NCBI RefSeq assembly: GCF_030269925.1
Contig: NC_085121.1
Location: 12,045,501 to 12,109,500, forward strand
DNA from: Bombyx mori
Taxonomy: Eukaryota > Arthropoda > Insecta > Lepidoptera > Bombycidae
Length of the DNA: 64,000 nt
Direction of reading: 5' to 3'
Part shown: in pieces, positions 1 to 11,873 of the stretch
How the letters are laid out: each line of letters opens with the position of its first letter
How positions within the stretch are numbered: the first letter of the stretch is position 1
Position numbers and translations under genes: made by a program
Notes under the pieces: model-generated
What the model saw: the letters and a program-made list of their open reading frames with translations, nothing else
What the model was told of the DNA's origin: nothing
Database searches by the model: none

Positions 1-779
1 GTAAAGAAGTTTTGATGTTGTTTTATTTTTAAATACGTTCACAAATGAAATAACAATACACTTCTTTCACTTTTTAAAAAAAATTGCAGGTTTTAAGATA
101 ATAAATAAAAAAATTGAAAAGAAATACGTGTCCGCTTTTATGGGACAGTAACAAAAATGGAATATTGGTAACAAACTAGGATTTTATAAGGCTAGTTTTC
201 GAAGTAGTTCAAATTATAATAAACTTTGACCCGTGTTAAAAATAATTATAATTATATTTATATATGTAGATTATAGTATGAACTGCTGTCAAAGGACATT
301 TAAACATTTTTCGTTTAAAAAATACCCTATTCAAACATTTACGAGTAGGTAACAAAAATATCGTTTCAGTTCTTTTTTAATCATAATGAAAAGAGGCCTA
401 ACGGTTTCTAATTCAGTAAAAACCTTTAATAGCAATAATCACATTCATCGGCTGGATAGTGATCGTATAAATCATAATCACATCTTTGGCACCAGAAAAT
501 ATAGATACAGAGATATTTTTATTTCTACAGCGTTCATACTAGATACAAAATTCAGCGGATTATTAGACGAATCTGGAAAAACATATCGGTGCCTTGATAA
601 AATGTGTCGAAGAAAAAGGCCATGATAGGCCAAGGTGTAAACACAGGCACGCCACTTTTGTCTTTGTTTATTTTTTTCGTCTTCTGACATCTCACTTACT
701 GATTTATATAAATATTTAGATTTTATCCTTTCTATGTTTCGTATTCGCTGCTCCTCCATATTTTGTGGATTTTATTTAA
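1..779. other. AT-rich non-coding stretch
   Basis: No gene is supported here. A 93-codon minus-strand frame (478-759) has a basic stretch (SEDEKNKQRQKWRA) that resembles basic segments of some transposon-encoded proteins. It has no recognisable domain and is overlapped by another open frame, so I do not call it a gene. Short 'ggtaacaaa' words recur here and near 1820, which may mean both stretches belong to one decayed element. Confidence 0.3.
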
Positions 780-785
780 GTCTTT

Positions 786-1071
786 CGCGGTAGCGCCTCA
801 TTTTTTCAGCAGAGGTTAGAGTCGAACCCGTCGCTTGCGACGAAGGGCTCGACGAGCGAATTAACCCCATAGACACAGCCCACTGAGTTTCTCGCCGGAT
901 CTTCTCAGTGGGTCGCGTTTCCGATCCGGTGGTAGGTTCTGCGAAGCACTGCTCTTGCTAGGGTCAGTGTTAGCAACTCTCCGGTTGAGCCCCGTGAGCT
1001 CACCTACAAATGTTAGGGTGAAGCTGAAATAGCCTCTCAAGGCTATCAGCATAGGTAGGAAAAAAAAAAGT
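786..1071 (+). mobile_element. Bm1-type SINE
   Basis: The core shows the inverted pair GCCCACTGAGTTTCTCGCC / GGATCTTCTCAGTGGG and then 'tccgatccggtggtag'. It ends with 'agcctctcaaggctatcagcataggtagg' and an A-run, which is the layout I recall for silkworm Bm1. The same core recurs at 46362 and 58520, and on the minus strand at 50583. The upstream limit is approximate. Confidence 0.8.
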
Positions 1072-2160
1072 GTTAGTGTAAAAGAACCCTTTTTTTACGT
1101 TACCCAGAACAACAGATATTTTGAAATTTAGCCCACCACATCAGAAGGAATATCATGCAGTAGTTCTCTCTTTACTATGATCGCACTTTTAGATTAAAAC
1201 AAGCAGATATTTAAAAGCCGCATTTGTTTTTAAATAAACTAATCAAACTGATAGAAAAATACTAACAAAAAACTCCCAATCTATTTCATAGTACAAATCT
1301 GTAATAGTACAACAAAAAAACAAAGAAATTGACGCCGTTGTAATTGCAATAATTATTATAAAATTATTTTAAACAGAAAGTTAAATAATAATAATAATAT
1401 ATTATATATACTCAGCCTAATGATTTCCTATTTTGTTACTCTCTTTTCCATTTATACGTTACCACACAAAAGTAACAATAAAAGAAGTAACAAATCAAGA
1501 ACAACATGTCATTTTATTTGTAAACACATGCAACTCACACGATTACTCTTATTTCGATTTGATTAACGAAATCAAGAATGGGAGCTTTAATAGTAGGTTA
1601 AGTGAAATAACAATAAAATCTGCACATATCTATGTTTTATGAGCAACAAAGGTGGAATTTTTTTCTGACCGCTAGCTTAAATATTGACTTTTACCGTTCG
1701 TACCGGCACCAGAAAGAACTAGTCGAAATTAAAACAAGACGGATGCCAAGCCGGCTAATGCTACCATTATTCTAAAATATAATTGCATTAATCGATTCTC
1801 ATATTTCTTCAGAATTATGGTAACAAAAACTGGAATTTCTAGGTGGAACTTTTTACGGGACAAGTTAAAATCATTAATTAGAAATTTAATTATAAAGTAA
1901 TGCTAAAAAGGATGTTTTAGGATGAATTGTGACTTATGGCCATAAATAAATAATATTTTTTATTTATACAATGCCCATGTCCATTCAACTAAAGATCGAT
2001 GGTTTGGTAAGATATTGAGATTGGGACACTGCACTTTTCATACAACTGGTTGAAGCTGATTTATGATATATATTTTTAATGAAAAAATCTCATTGTATTT
2101 ATATCTGTTTTTTTCCTTTCTAATAAGTAGAGTAGTTATACTGCTTACACAATTTATAAT
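1072..2160. other. AT-rich intergenic DNA
   Basis: Very AT-rich with only short random frames. A 69-codon frame at 1433-1642 has no recognisable motif. I see no RNA gene or defined repeat boundary. Confidence 0.4.
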
Positions 2161-2226
2161 AAAAATCGGTAAAAAAACTTTTAAGTTAAACGGTTTTATT
2201 TTATGTGCACTGAAAACTACAAAATA

Positions 2227-2961
2227 AAACGGTTTTATTTAGCTCGACCTGTACGGAATTTGTTTTTTATTTATTTGGGTCAAAATTAGAAATTGAAATT
2301 TAAGCACCTTCCCGTTGTCAGATTGATCTGAAATTTGGTACACACATTTAATTTAGATGACAATACAATATAATAAAATCAATGACATTATAAATCTAAG
2401 ATGGCCGCCGATACAAAATGGGGGATTACATATTTTTCCTTAAACCCCTCAATATGGGTATCAAATGAAAGGGCTACACTAGTAAAACACGATGATTATG
2501 TCAAAATTTAAAATTCAAGATGGACGCCGTTCCAATATGGCGGACTAGGTACATATTTTTCCACAACCACCACAATATGGGTATCAAATAATAGGACTAC
2601 ACTAGCAGAATACTGTCATTATGTCAAAATTTCGTATTAGGTGGAGGCATGATTAGTCGTGTCGAGAACAGTTGCGTCCAAGATTGTGTGACGTTAGAGG
2701 GGCAGATAAAAAAAATAGGTAATTAGATACCTCGTTAGTAAGCGGTAGCTATACCACCCAAGTTAAGGTAATAGGTTAAAACGTGCCGAGGACTGTATGG
2801 CATTAGGGTGGGTAAAAATGTAATGTCGTCAGCGCTTCCCCCTCAAGATTGGGCGCATCTTGTTGTATATTAAGCCTTGCCCCTTTGCTGGACTTCTGGC
2901 GGGGTCGACCGTCAAAATGCCCCTTAATCGTGGGAACAACATGGTAACAATAAATAAAAAA
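2227..2961 (+). repeat. left arm of the long inverted repeat
   Basis: A 735-bp arm pairing with 5641-6375 at equal length and near identity by eye. It holds the presumed 5' flank and first codons of the Helitron-like gene. Within it, two similar blocks each contain 'gatgg.cgccg' followed by 'atatgggtatcaaat' (about 2400-2480 and 2520-2600). Confidence 0.85.
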
Positions 2962-4687
2962 GCAAACAAAAATAAAAACGAAACTGCTACACAACGAAAA
3001 AGAAGGCTCGAAAAGGCAAAAGAAAAGTATAGAACGAAACGTGCAAAGGAGAGTGAAAATTAAACCCACAGTTGACTACAGAAACGAAGAGAACGGTTAG
3101 CAACAGAAACACCTGAGCAACATGATACCAGGTTAATAGCACAACGTGAGAGACAAAGGCAGCTGGTAGAGTCAGAAACACCTGAGCGTCATGAGTGCAG
3201 GCTAGCATCACAACGTGACAGACGAAGAGAGCTAATAGCGTCAGAAACACCCGAGCGTCATGAGTCCAGGCTAGCATCACAACGTGACAGACAAAGAGGG
3301 TTGTTAGCATCAGAAACATCTGAGCGTCATGAGTCTAGGCTAGCATCACAACGTGACAGACGAAGAGAGCTAATAGCGTCAGAAACACTTGAGCGTCATG
3401 AGTCCAGGCTAAGATTACAACGTAACAGACAAATAAAGCTATTAGCGTCAGAAACACCTGAGCAACATGAGGCCAGGTTAACAGGACGGCGTGAGAGACG
3501 AAATGAGTTAGAAGCTTCAGAAACACCTGAGCAACGCCACGACAGGTTAAATAACCAACGTGAGCTTGCACAGCAACGCAGAGCTGAAAATCATGTACAA
3601 GCGTTTGAAAATGCCATTAACACATCGTGTATACACGTTTGTGACATTTGCACGAAGCATTGATATCCTAACCAAGTTCATACTGTAAGTTACAACACAG
3701 CTGTATTAGGATATCTACCTGCAGAACTGTCTTCAAAAACAACATTACTTTTATGTTCGCGCTGCCAAACACATGTGACCAGTAATAAAACAATAGCACC
3801 ATCAAAGGCGTACTGGAATAATCTGGATCCAGGTTCAATACCAGATGAGATTCAAGCGATGACGCAAGCAGAGCAGCGATTGCTGTGTAGAATCATCCCG
3901 CTTGTTAAAATCGTAAAATTTACTGGGCTATACGGGCAGTACGGTTTCCGCGGACAAGCAGTGTTGTTTGCCCAATATATCTTTGAGGTCAGTGAAAGAT
4001 TACCTAATATGCTTCCAAGATCTTCCAGCCAGGTGGGTATCGTTGTAGTTACAGAACGTTTGGAGAATTTGAACATCACAAGAGAGTTCACAATATCTCG
4101 CGAAAAATTCTACAGCGCTTTAAGATGGTTAACTAGAAATAACCCACTTTATAGAGATGTACGCATTGACGAAAATATCCAGATTAGTGAACAAGACTTA
4201 ATACGACTTAGTGTGCTAGATATACCTGAAAACGGTGAACCTGAAAGAATTGAAATTCCAAATGTATTCATTAGTATTAATGACGTTGCTAGAATTATTC
4301 GGGCTTCATGGCATCAAGGTGACCACAGCGTTTTCACTTCGGGATTTGCCGGCGTGCAATGTAACGGCATGCACGTTATTTACCCTAAAGCCATACAGTT
4401 TCCAGCAAAATTCAATTATGGTACGGCTGAAAGAAGGATGTTGCCCTTAGTTTTGTCATGAGCATCCACCGTCCATAAAATGCAGGGCAGCACCGTCGAC
4501 CATGCAGTAGTATATTTAGGCTCAAAATTGTTTGAGGAAGGACAAGCATACGTGGCTCTAAGTCGAGTCAAGTCTCTGGAAAGGCTATCTATGTATTGAG
4601 GAATTAGATTGTACTAAATTATCAGGTAAGAAACCATGTAATAATGATGCACTGAATGAATTAAATAGAATGAGGAATATTCGGTAG
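2917..4687 (+). pseudogene. broken Helitron-like protein: basic repeat region, DUF6570-like domain, PIF1 helicase C-terminus
   Basis: One frame can be followed from ATG 2917 through stops at 3061, 3661 and 4459, with a final small frameshift near 4595 before TAG at 4685. The N-terminus has eight or more units of the form ASETPE.HE.RLA.QR.R, about 20 residues each, strongly basic and probably coiled or helical. Next (about 3820-4180) comes a region matching my memory of DUF6570 (PDEIQAMTQAEQRLL...LPRSS...ALRWLTRNNPLYRDV). It ends with PIF1-family helicase motifs: [27 protein letters not shown] and [16 protein letters not shown]. The Rep domain and helicase motifs I-IV are missing. The protein jumps from the DUF6570 part to the C-terminus around 4365-4385 without losing frame. 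Such proteins normally drive rolling-circle transposition; this copy cannot. Confidence 0.7.
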
Positions 4688-4719
4688 ACAATTTCACTAA
4701 ATACTAAAAACAAGAAAAT

Positions 4720-5049
4720 AAAAATCGGTAAAAAAACTTTTAAGTTAAACGGTTTTATTTTATGTGCACTGAAAACTACAAAATAAATAAATAGTTACTT
4801 ACCTATCAACCTACGTAGGTCATCTCGGTCATTAATATCTCTGATGGTAGTGGTTGTCATAACATGAACCATGTCAGCGGCCGAAAGGCAGTTCATGAAA
4901 GAACACTAACACCAGGGTTTGCTTGGTAGGTAAACTAAGCAGCCCACACTATAACAAGTAGGTATTTTGACCTTCTAGTTCAGAAATATTTTAGTACTAG
5001 GCAGAATAGCTTTTAGGCATATTAGACTAAAATAAAAACGTGGGGCCCC
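4720..5049 (+). repeat. inner inverted repeat, left arm
   Basis: About 330 bp that reappear as the reverse complement at 5316-5641. It lies just downstream of the helicase remnant and so is probably the 3' end of the element. The two arms meet at GGGGCCCC. Confidence 0.8.
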
Positions 5050-5315
5050 TCTGAAATCATATCTATGGCAGAGCATATCTTATACTTTGGTAGATCATGA
5101 GCTCGGCGTTCGCTGGTGAAGCCGCCACGGCTGGTTATTGATGGTCAAAGCCTCCAGTTACGATTATAGTAAGTCGATTCAGCGGACCCTGGACTCCGGA
5201 GCTATGAGGTTTTGGATGCGACCGGGATAAGCCGCTAGGATGATGATGATGACGATTATAATAAGTCGATACAATCCACACTTAGTATAGTAGAAACTAA
5301 TACAGAAATAATAAT
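5050..5315 (+). mobile_element. 5'-truncated LINE tail inserted at the palindrome centre
   Basis: This spacer ends with 'gaccgggataagccgctaggatgatgatgatga', the sort of trinucleotide-repeat tail seen on RTE-like LINEs in moths. It is flanked by GGGCCCC on both sides (5043-5049 and 5316-5322). That fits a 7-bp target duplication from insertion into the palindrome tip. The LINE class is inferred from the tail alone. Confidence 0.5.
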
Positions 5316-5640
5316 GGGCCCCACGTTTTTATTTTAGTCTAATATGCCTAAAAGCTATTCTGCCTAGTACTAAAATATTTCTGAACTAGAAGGTCAAAAT
5401 ACCTACTTGTTATAGTGTGGGCTGCTTAGTTTACCTACCAAGCAAACCCTGGTGTTAGTGTTCTTTCATGAACTGCCTTTCGGCCGCTGACATGGTTCAT
5501 GTTATGACAACCACTACCATCAGAGATATTAATGACCGAGATGACCTACGTAGGTTGATAGGTAAGTAACTATTTATTTATTTTGTAGTTTTCAGTGCAC
5601 ATAAAATAAAACCGTTTAACTTAAAAGTTTTTTTACCGAT

Positions 5641-6375
5641 TTTTTTATTTATTGTTACCATGTTGTTCCCACGATTAAGGGGCATTTTGACGGTCGACCC
5701 CGCCAGAAGTCCAGCAAAGGGGCAAGGCTTAATATACAACAAGATGCGCCCAATCTTGAGGGGGAAGCGCTGACGACATTACATTTTTACCCACCCTAAT
5801 GCCATACAGTCCTCGGCACGTTTTAACCTATTACCTTAACTTGGGTGGTATAGCTACCGCTTACTAACGAGGTATCTAATTACCTATTTTTTTTATCTGC
5901 CCCTCTAACGTCACACAATCTTGGACGCAACTGTTCTCGACACGACTAATCATGCCTCCACCTAATACGAAATTTTGACATAATGACAGTATTCTGCTAG
6001 TGTAGTCCTATTATTTGATACCCATATTGTGGTGGTTGTGGAAAAATATGTACCTAGTCCGCCATATTGGAACGGCGTCCATCTTGAATTTTAAATTTTG
6101 ACATAATCATCGTGTTTTACTAGTGTAGCCCTTTCATTTGATACCCATATTGAGGGGTTTAAGGAAAAATATGTAATCCCCCATTTTGTATCGGCGGCCA
6201 TCTTAGATTTATAATGTCATTGATTTTATTATATTGTATTGTCATCTAAATTAAATGTGTGTACCAAATTTCAGATCAATCTGACAACGGGAAGGTGCTT
6301 AAATTTCAATTTCTAATTTTGACCCAAATAAATAAAAAACAAATTCCGTACAGGTCGAGCTAAATAAAACCGTTT
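5641..6375 (-). repeat. right arm of the long inverted repeat
   Basis: Reverse complement of 2227-2961. It contains an inverted copy of the presumed promoter and start codon of the Helitron-like gene, but none of its body. Confidence 0.85.
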
Positions 6376-7425
6376 AAAAAGTAGTAATGAACTAATACAT
6401 TAGCCGGAACAAAATATTAAAAAAATGGGACAGAGGCTAAAGTCTATTGTGCAATAATTTTGAGAAATGCTCATATAGATATGGAAGCTAGGAAGTGAAT
6501 TCGAGATAAAAATGCTGACCGTAAAATTGTACGTAAAGATGCCTCTTGATTTGTTGCCTCTTGTTTTTAAGCGATTTTCGACCTTAATTTAGTTGGAAAG
6601 GCTTTTAATACTAATAATAATAATTTAATGATAATAATAATCTCGAGGTGGGCGACGGCATTCACGTTCTGACATCTATGGCCTTCGGTAGCCAGTTGAC
6701 GTCAAAGGCGTGTGAGCTTGTATATAACATATAAATGTATATGCAATAAATAAACTAAGATTTTCTTTCGCAAATCTCCTATTTTAAATTTAAATAACCG
6801 GATAATTTATACGTATGCGTATCTTTTGTGGTGTTCTATTATACATATCTCTGCATAAAAGTACTTAAGTCGTGCAAAATGAATGACACATACACAACAG
6901 TATATGAGTATATGAACCATTCGCTGCCCTGGCGTCGCAAACTTTCATTTTCCTCAGACATTAGTAATATAACCAATGTGTGTGCTTAGCGAACAAGCTC
7001 CACTCACGCTCGGGAATAAAATGGCTTCCTTAATTAAGTAACTCTTCTTTTTTGGTCCTAATTGGATCTGCCAGTAAATTTTTTTGTATTGAATTACTAA
7101 GAAAATAGCAAATTTTGCCGTGTGTAATGTCAAGTGCATCGGAGTAGAGGGGTTATCTGATATTACGTGTAGAATAAAATTTATTTGGTTATTCTGATGT
7201 TCCTTACATAGGTAAAGAAAGGTGAGTAATAGGTAGACTCAGGAAAACGAGTCAGGACATGTGTTCAAAGAAAATTATTCTAAAGTCCGATGGTGCGCGA
7301 GAGAAACCCTGTAAATGGCCCTGTGGATGAAATGAATAATTATTATTGAAAAATATAGAACTTTTATAAGATAGGAATTACTGGAACTTTCACTTTATAT
7401 AATTTTCAATTATAATGTGCGTAAT
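6376..7425. other. AT-rich DNA with a decayed SINE tail
   Basis: No gene seen. About 6645-6730 resembles the 3' part of the tRNA-headed SINE family (degenerate 'catctatggccttcggtagccagttgac...gtgtgagcttg'). Confidence 0.35.
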
Positions 7426-7652
7426 TACTGGTGGTAGCACGTCTTGTGAGTCCGCACGGGTAGGTACCACTATTCTGCCTACTTCTGCCGTGAAGCGATA
7501 ATGCGTTTCGGTTTGAAGGGAGGGGTAACCCGATGCACAGTAAAAACTGAGACTCACTATAGAACTCATATCTCAAGGTGTGTGGCGGAATTTACGTTGT
7601 AGACGTCTATGGGTTCCGGTAACCACTAAAACCAGGTGAGCCTTGAGCTATT
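7426..7652 (+). mobile_element. SINE family A, 5'-truncated
   Basis: Starts at 'ctggtggtagcacgtcttgtgagtccgcacgggtaggtacc' and runs through 'tctgccgtgaagcgataatgcgtttcggttt' to the tail 'ggttccggtaaccactaaaaccaggtgagcc'. It has the same block order as the family members listed below, here in plus orientation and somewhat diverged. Confidence 0.7.
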
Positions 7653-9723
7653 TTTTCAGTTCAGTTCAGTTCATTCTGTAGAATTTTTACGTCAGTTTCC
7701 AATGCGCAACTTTGTATTTTTCAATTACACAAACAAGCAAACACACCGTAATTTTTCCCTAATGGATGGACTTTCTTGAATATGAATATTTGAATAATGG
7801 TTATTCAATTGAAAACGCCACGTTCAATTGGTATTTCCGTGCAGTGGCTTCTACGTGGGTGGTCAAGTGATGATCACGCTCCGGCCGTCATAATCATTCG
7901 AGTTTTAGGGCTACCATTTACCCAATTTATTGATCAATTTTGTAAATATAGACTATACCTTACAGATATATGAAAATTTTTAGGACATACCTTGATTTAA
8001 ATAAAAACAGGATTTTAATTTGATTTCCAGGCTGTGCTGGGATAAGAAAATATGCAATGCTTAGTTAAAACATTTTCCCTTGTCTCGGAACAAGAACTAA
8101 TAATACCAGAACAAGTCCTAAAATCAATTTTCGGTATAACTTAGTATTTTGGTATTTTACACCCTTCTCAGAGCCTGTAGTGCCTTTGTGTTTGAAGGAC
8201 AGGGGATTTTATCTTAAAAATTTATTTGAATATATTTTTTTATTGATCTTGACAAACTCATGAGCGACCTGGTATACAACTGCTTCTTATTGAGTTCAAT
8301 CCCTTAGTAGTATTTTATGAAACCTACGGGAATAGATGGGGTATTACTATTCTAGGTTATTCTAGACTAGACAGCACAGTTACAGCTAGATTCGCCCGTG
8401 TTTCCATAACGTATCTGTTGTGTTCCATAACGTACCTGTTGTGTACTTCCTTTTTCATCTAGCTTTTATTTTTACCTTAAGGGTGGGCGGTGTGGCAGGT
8501 TTCACCTTAACATTAAATTTGCTTTAAAGCATCATCAGAATATAACATGCTATGGGTACAAGTAATGCTTATGGGTAACAAGTATATAATATAACAAAAG
8601 AAGCAAATATGAATTTCGTCCGTTTAACAATTCCCAATAGCCACGACCTGATTTAAATTTTAAGGTATCTATAGGCGCTGATAAAGCCTGAGCAAGAGAT
8701 AAATAATAAAGGCCATAAGTTGTGTACAAGACTACATGTCGCAACAAATTTAGATGAGCACGTTACAGCATTCAAATGCAAAAAAATATATCAAAAAAGA
8801 AAACCCTAATAATAAATTCTGAAACAAAAATGCACTAAAAATGACAATGTCATCAATATAGTCGAAGTTAATTAAATGCACACTACTAAAGATTACTCAA
8901 TAACTACTGGTATAATCTTGATAAAATTTTCACTAGCTTTCAAATATAAACAAAAAATATCAAAATCAGTGCACCTGCAAAGATACAGTTGAATTGAGAA
9001 CCACCTCCTTTCTTGAAGTCGGTTAAAATCTATCTTCGCTAATAAAATTAAATATACAAATTATGTTTAAAATGTAAACAACTGATTATCAAAATTTAAC
9101 GTTTTCAGAGTTGCCAGCCCTGGCAGGTGCCGCCGAGGGAAGAAACTAATTATCTAGTGTAGATTTTATCTATCTTTATTACCGATGCAATACAACCGTG
9201 CTGATTGGACTGTCTTATGTTACAAGCTTAGAAAACAAATTTTTAGTTTTATTCATTTGATACTTTAGTGGTGTCATTTTGATAGTGTGCATATCATATT
9301 TCTTCTATGTATAAGTCATAAAATTTTAATTAAAACACACATAAAAATTCTGCATTAATAGCAATTGAACTTAAAATTTAAATAGTGTTCTTAGTGAATC
9401 TAGTCAGTACATTAGGCAAAAGGAATCAAATTATTTTACCCTCATCCCTCTTTGATACAAATTTACAAATTACATAGATAATTTTCATCACATCGATCAG
9501 GTCCAAATATTAAAGGCGTGTTAAAAATAAATACACTCTTGGCCTGTTTTTCCTGGGTTCCGGTTTCTTGTTCCATTACAGTCCGTGTTCGGAAACTTTG
9601 TTGGCTTCACTCGCGAAATCTTCTATCGATGGGTCTAGCAATCAATTCCCTTGTTATAGCAATGCGGTCGGAAACCATCACTCAGCCTATTTTTACAGTT
9701 ACCGATCAAGGATTTATTTATTA
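7653..9723. other. AT-rich intergenic DNA
   Basis: No gene supported. It includes a 22-24 bp direct duplication around 8399-8444 ('ccataacgtaYctgttgtgt' twice). About 8990-9030 matches a common moth repeat word ('cacctcctttcttgaagtcggtt'). Confidence 0.35.
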
Positions 9724-10009
9724 CTAGCTGACCCAGCAGACTTCGTAGTGCCTCAATCGATAAATAAAAGACCTAAGCTTTTGTATAAAATAAACTTAAA
9801 ACAAACAAAAGGAATCCGTCCGACGGGGGACACATCAAAGGAAAAACAAAATTGTTATTTTTATTTATTTCCGAGCATTTTCATATTTATTTACCCTTTA
9901 AACCTTCTCTGGACTTCCACAAATAATTCAAGACCAAAATTAGCCAAATCGGTCCAGCCGTTATCGAGTTTTAGCGAAACTAACGAACAGCAATTCATTT
10001 TTATATAGA
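9724..10009 (-). mobile_element. Helitron family H2, non-autonomous
   Basis: Read on the minus strand it begins with TC and ends 'gtcagCTAG' followed by T, the Helitron pattern of insertion between A and T. Near the 3' end is a small hairpin (GGCACT-ACGA-AG-TC-TGCC, with a bulge). The internal blocks 'gagaaggtttaaa' and 'gtcccccgtcggacgg' are shared with the copies at 13450, 42477 and 59512. Confidence 0.75.
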
Positions 10010-10824
10010 TATAGATTGCACATTCATACAAATATTATAAATGTGAAAATATTTTTGTTTGTCCTTCTTTCACGTCGAAACGAAGCATTGGATTGATATT
10101 TTTAACAGCTAGTATTTACTATACAAAGTCACGGCCCGCCTAGTGTTAGGTGGCTACCGAAACTCAGAGACATTCCAACGTGAATGCGTCCCACCATGAG
10201 AAACTAGGCAGAAGTCGCAATTGATTTGTACCACCCTTTTAACCAAAACATATGACTACTTCGAAGCAGAAGTAAGCATGAACCATACCACCACATTCCT
10301 ACATCCTACCAATTACCATGATCAGCCTAATCAGAAGAAGATTGCACTATGGGATACGACTACATAAGGCCTCAGCATCCAGTATCTACATTTTGGCATC
10401 CTATATGACTTTCCCCTTAATTACTGTTACCTATTACTGTACTAGTACTTCTGTCTTTCCTAGTTATGTCGCAAAGCACTAGCTTAGTAATAATGATAAT
10501 TAGCATGTCTAAGAGTCATTAACTGGGATTTTCAACTGTGTACGTTTGCGGAAACTCAAACGGGACCCCAAAATATCCAATATTAAAATCCCTCACAAAG
10601 ATACATCGCATCTTTTGGACCGGCAATTGAACCTGGACCTCGTGGTTATAGCATAGGGTACCTTATATGTCAATTATTGAAACACTACATAAATACTGTT
10701 ACTAAAAAAAATATTTTTCAACCTGTTAATTATTTTGAAGTGAGAACACGTATATTATTTTAAAAACGTATTTCGATTCTGCGCCATTTTACATAATTTT
10801 TCGTGTTCATTATCAAATTACATT
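10010..10824. other. intergenic DNA with repeat fragments
   Basis: A fragment similar to a Helitron tail ('acgtcgaaacgaagc...cagctagt') lies at 10020-10115. About 10128-10200 resembles a decayed SINE family A body. No gene is seen before the mariner frame. Confidence 0.35.
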
Positions 10825-11873
10825 ATGAAATGGTGTGTTAAAGAAAATAGGATTGCAGTGATATCGCCTTGCTCAAAGTGGGTATGGAGCCGTCGGCCAT
10901 ATTCCAGACACTTCAAAAGCTTGGTATCAGCCGTATGTTCGTCTATCAACAGATACAACAACACTTCGTCTGTCGAAGACCAGAAATGATCGGGGCAGGC
11001 GCGTGCTGTTAGAACTACAAAGGCTGTTAATGCTGTTAGAGCCAGAAATCGTCGAAAACCCCATTAAAAAGCAAACAATCTTATCGCGAAAAAGGAAGAT
11101 TCCCGCTAGGACTCTGTCGCGTATTATAAAACGAAGCCTGAAGCTCGGTGCTTATCATCGATATACAGGGCATACCCTAAATCAGCCTTTACAATTAAAG
11201 AGAGTGGATCGATCAAAACGCCTTCTGTCGCGATACGCAGGTGAAAGGCACAGAAATATCCTCTTTACCGATGAAAAAAATTTTATGATTGAAGAACACT
11301 ACAATAATCAAAATAATAAACTGTATGTTCTAAAGAAGCCGCTCAAGTGGTTGGATAGGTACAATGCGGTCATCATCCTGTGTCAGTGATGGTTTGGTGG
11401 GGTGTTTCTTATCAGGAAGTCGCAAAACTATATTTTTGTGAAAAGGGAGTGAAAACTTCAGTCAAAGTGTATCAAGATACAGTTTTGGATCATGTTGTGA
11501 AATCTCTCAGCAATACACTTTTTAAAAATATACCGTTGTCTTTCCACCAGGACTCTGCACCTGGTCACAGGGCACGAATTACCCAAGCCTGACTTGGAAA
11601 CAATCTTCCGGACTTTATAAGAGCTGAAGACTGGCCCTCATCTAGGACAGACCTCAACCCTTTAGACTTTATGGTCAGTTTTAGAGGACATGGCCTGCTC
11701 TAAACGACACGGAGACATTGAGCCTCTTAAGAAATATTTGGAGCAAGCAGTGGCGAAATTTCACTTGGAAACAATACGTAAATCCATAGATTCGTAGCCA
11801 AACAGATTAAAAGCCTGTATTTTTATACAGGCTTTTATATTTGGCTTTTGCCAAAGGTAGCCATTTCGAATAG
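10825..11873 (+). pseudogene. dead maT-type (DD37D) mariner transposase
   Basis: Frame pieces at 10825, 11003-11389 and 11380-11592 line up block by block with the better-preserved transposase at 42907-43946 (MKWCVKE, RYTGHTLNQPL, RYAGERHRNILF, GVSYQEVAKLYFCEKGVKTS, HQDSAPGHRAR, AEDWPSSRTDLNPLD). The catalytic aspartates of FTDEK and QDSAP and the last D of LNPLD can be seen. The last two are 37 residues apart, the maT subgroup spacing. The frame is broken by frameshifts and stops (for example TGA at 11590). A 12-bp stem, 4-nt loop palindrome (11809-11836) interrupts the C-terminus. I could not find convincing terminal repeats, so this gives the coding remnant only. Confidence 0.8.

Larger units (their letters stand above)
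2161..6375. mobile_element. palindromic Helitron-like element, inverted duplication with one copy internally deleted
   Basis: Bases 2227-2961 (735 bp) reappear as the reverse complement at 5641-6375 (735 bp). Bases 4720-5049 reappear as the reverse complement at 5316-5641. The right half (5316-6375) is therefore an inverted copy of the left element lacking 2962-4719, joined at short A/T homology (ATAAAAA). A 68-bp block (2161-2228) is also repeated directly at 4720-4787. The left copy carries a broken DUF6570/PIF1-type gene, so I assign the element to the Helitron/Helentron superfamily. That class is inferred from the protein. Canonical TC...CTRR ends were not found. Confidence 0.7.

Noticed and set aside
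386..759. Overlapping 79- and 93-codon frames on opposite strands
   Set aside because: Both are open by chance over the same bases. Neither shows a domain, and I see no splice or promoter support.
2803..3571. Minus-strand frames with hydrophobic repeats (LFVCHVVMLAWTHDAQVFLTL type)
   Set aside because: They are the antisense reading of the SETPERHESRLASQRDR repeat region of the Helitron-like gene.
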